Shown here piece after piece: positions 18,727 to 20,314 of a DNA stretch of 20,314 nt (within the stretch, counting starts at the first letter, position 1; each line of letters begins with the position of its first letter). A program made the position numbers and the translations under genes. The notes under the pieces were generated by a model. That model searched no databases. It worked only from the letters and a program-made list of their open reading frames with translations, and was not told the origin of the DNA. Where the stretch lies: positions 1 to 20,314 of the forward strand of contig NWUY0304319106.1 of NCBI GenBank assembly GCA_004151065.3, in the 5' to 3' direction. The DNA comes from Larix sibirica. Taxonomy: Eukaryota > Streptophyta > Pinopsida > Pinales > Pinaceae.

Positions 18727-18844
18727 TGAATGATTAGTAGTGGCCTGGGGTTGTCTTCGAGTCTCGCCCCTTCATTGATTTCTCAATGCTTGAAAAGCCA
18801 AGTTCCTACCCATATATAGTGGGAAAATTCTGGGTGGAAACTTC

Positions 18845-18871
18845 TTATTCGCTTCTTAGGGGTTGGGTGGG
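18845..18871 (+). repeat. 27-base dispersed repeat, first copy
   Basis: Positions 18845-18871 match 19580-19606 in 25 of 27 bases; the shared core is TTCTTAGGGGTTGGGTGGG. The copies are in direct orientation 735 bases apart. Short direct repeats of this size can support rare recombination in plant mitochondria. Confidence 0.75.
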
Positions 18872-19579
18872 CACCCCGTTCACTGGCATAATAAAGAACT
18901 GGATTTGGATCCATTGATTAAAATCCCACTTTTGGATTAGCTTCCTGCTTGTAGTATTCTTACATTAGTCCGTAGTTCCTTTGTCTATCACACAAGTTCC
19001 AGCATTGCCTGCTGTTCCTACTCAGAGTATTGTCCCAGACAAGTAGTTCCAGCCTTCTCGTGTTTCTACTTTATGTGTTCTAGGTCCAGAAAACAATAGC
19101 GGAACATCACTCCCACCGGGGAATGCCTTCACTTTACTTCTTGGAACACGTACAGATGCGAGAACAGAAGTCATACATCTATAATAGAAACATGCCTAAG
19201 TAAAGCTCCCTTCAAGATGGAGACGGTAGTGCCAGTCGGACCCACGCTTCCCGATCAATACATTCCCACCATTCCTTCCTCAAGATAGCGAGTACCAATA
19301 GCTTTCCTACAAACCTGAATCCGGGGACGATCGGTTTCTCTCTCTTAGGGGGTTTACCCACTCGACTAAAAGGATAGGGGCACACTTGCCAGCCATTGGT
19401 TCCGAAGTCAGAAGTATCCGCTTTCCAGTGGTAGCTGTTCAATCAATCCTTCCGTGAAAACTAGGCGGGATGAGAGGAATTCCTTCAATCGGATCCGATC
19501 GAGTCAACCAGATTAAAAGGTAGGGGCTTTAGTCTTGTCTTGTAAACCAATGATGCTTCCTTCTCTTGGTGATCACTCC

Positions 19580-19606
19580 TTATTTGTTTCTTAGGGGTTG
19601 GGTGGG
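19580..19606 (+). repeat. 27-base dispersed repeat, second copy
   Basis: This is the partner of 18845-18871. Sequence on either side of the two copies is not obviously related, so the repeat is short and bounded. Confidence 0.75.
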
Positions 19607-20314
19607 AGTATTAAGGGAAGGGGTTTCAAATTGAACAGGAAAGCAACGAGAAGAGTAACAAGCAATACAAGGTTTATATTAGATAGACGCTGCACCTGAT
19701 CTCGAGGCGCCTGAGCCCTTCGCATATTTTATGCTCAACTTTCTTATAGAATGAAGTCAGATCCAGTCAACGAACCAATTGAAGTCCCTTAGCAAAGGCA
19801 AAGACCCCGGTTACTTATAGCTCTAGAAATGGCTATGCATTTGGACCTGCGACTGGTGCTTCCTCGGTTCTAGAATGGAGAATCATATCATGGATGGACT
19901 AATGTGCTTGGATTTATTGTCTAGTGGTCGTTATTAAATTAAGTCGAACCTGAGTGTGAGTGGAAGTGAGTCTTTCGACTGTCTGTAGTAGATGTTATTT
20001 TTGGTATGGGCGATAAAACTGTTGTAAACTATCATAGGTAGGAGGGACCTGAACCTACAAGGGGGAGCTAGTTTACCAACCAATAGGTGAAGTGCTTTTT
20101 CGAAAGGAGGGAAAGCGTAAAGCCCACCTATGATTACAGTTATAGGGACATATTTTCTTCTGGCCATAGGGGTTTAGCCAAGTGCTAGCCGGGCAGGGAA
20201 TTCGGATATCGTAAGGCTTCGCCAGCCTCAAGGAAGAGCTTTGATCCTTTATGGTACGATCGATTATGAGAGCCTAAAGCGTAATTACATATATAAAGAA
20301 TGACCAACGGATAC

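Larger units (their letters stand above)
18727..20314. other. Plant-mitochondrial-type spacer
   Basis: No gene is recognised. The texture (short AG- and CTT-rich words, few simple repeats) resembles typical seed-plant mitochondrial intergenic DNA. Minus-strand frames at 19212-19442 and 19934-20167 show no family resemblance. I found no intron core, rRNA piece or further tRNA T-arm. Confidence 0.45.

Noticed and set aside
18727-18770. A third tRNA 3' half suggested by TTCGAGT after the Arg relic
   Set aside because: Neither the T-stem nor an acceptor stem can be formed.
20038-20129. Possible minus-strand tRNA, suggested by a GTAGGTTCAGGTCC segment and 7-bp matching ends
   Set aside because: The T-stem does not pair, and there is no D-arm or anticodon arm between the matching ends.
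8861-20139. Shared 14-base word ACCTATGATTACAG at 8861 and 20126
   Set aside because: About one such match is expected by chance between two places in a 20-kb window, and the flanks do not match.
1-20314. CRISPR array
   Set aside because: None of the repeat fields combines conserved repeats with unique spacers of constant length; units are diverged and irregular.

Overview
The window looks like intergenic DNA from a large land-plant mitochondrial genome, most likely a repeat-expanded one. The evidence is indirect. There is no convincing intact protein gene in 20 kb. There are many short, diverged direct and inverted repeats. The only RNA-gene signals are two adjacent, decayed tRNA genes of bacterial/organellar type, and the last 3 kb or so has the look of ordinary seed-plant mitochondrial spacer. 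I recognised no standard mitochondrial gene (atp, cox, nad, cob, ccm, rps/rpl, matR, mttB), no rRNA, no group II intron domain V, no CRISPR array and no intact transposon. The organism assignment is an inference. A giant gymnosperm-like mitochondrial genome would fit, but I cannot prove it from this sequence.

Layout. About 250-1770: a mosaic of diverged short repeats (ATCGACTGCAT-type, CCGTACC, GGTCGAG-rich and GCTCATTCAGTG families). About 1800-3440: plain spacer. 3448-3640: an imperfect direct repeat followed by a strong hairpin. 4064-4084: a perfect 7-base triplication. 4680-5100: more diverged repeats. 5110-8880: largely featureless. 8888-9125 and 9543-9608: degenerate repeats. 10350-10800: an anonymous hydrophobic frame with no ATG. 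About 11990-12360: a purine-rich arm facing a pyrimidine-rich arm, a diverged inverted repeat with a small hairpin at its centre. 12870-13190: a second copy of an element from near position 690, then a GTAACC-rich degenerate repeat. 13349-13374: a perfect AT palindrome. 14160-16400: several further small degenerate repeat fields.

The most informative part is 17.8-18.7 kb. An open frame at 17803-18159 carries a stretch that closely resembles class II aminoacyl-tRNA synthetase motif 3 in its histidyl-tRNA synthetase form. About 420 bases downstream lie a degraded tRNA-Cys-like gene and, three bases later, a degraded tRNA-Arg-like gene. Both have lost bases needed for folding or decoding, so they are probably relics. 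A synthetase-like fragment next to bacterial-type tRNA relics could be transferred DNA or a remnant of ancestral mitochondrial tRNA genes. I see no coherent multi-gene system here and no operon.
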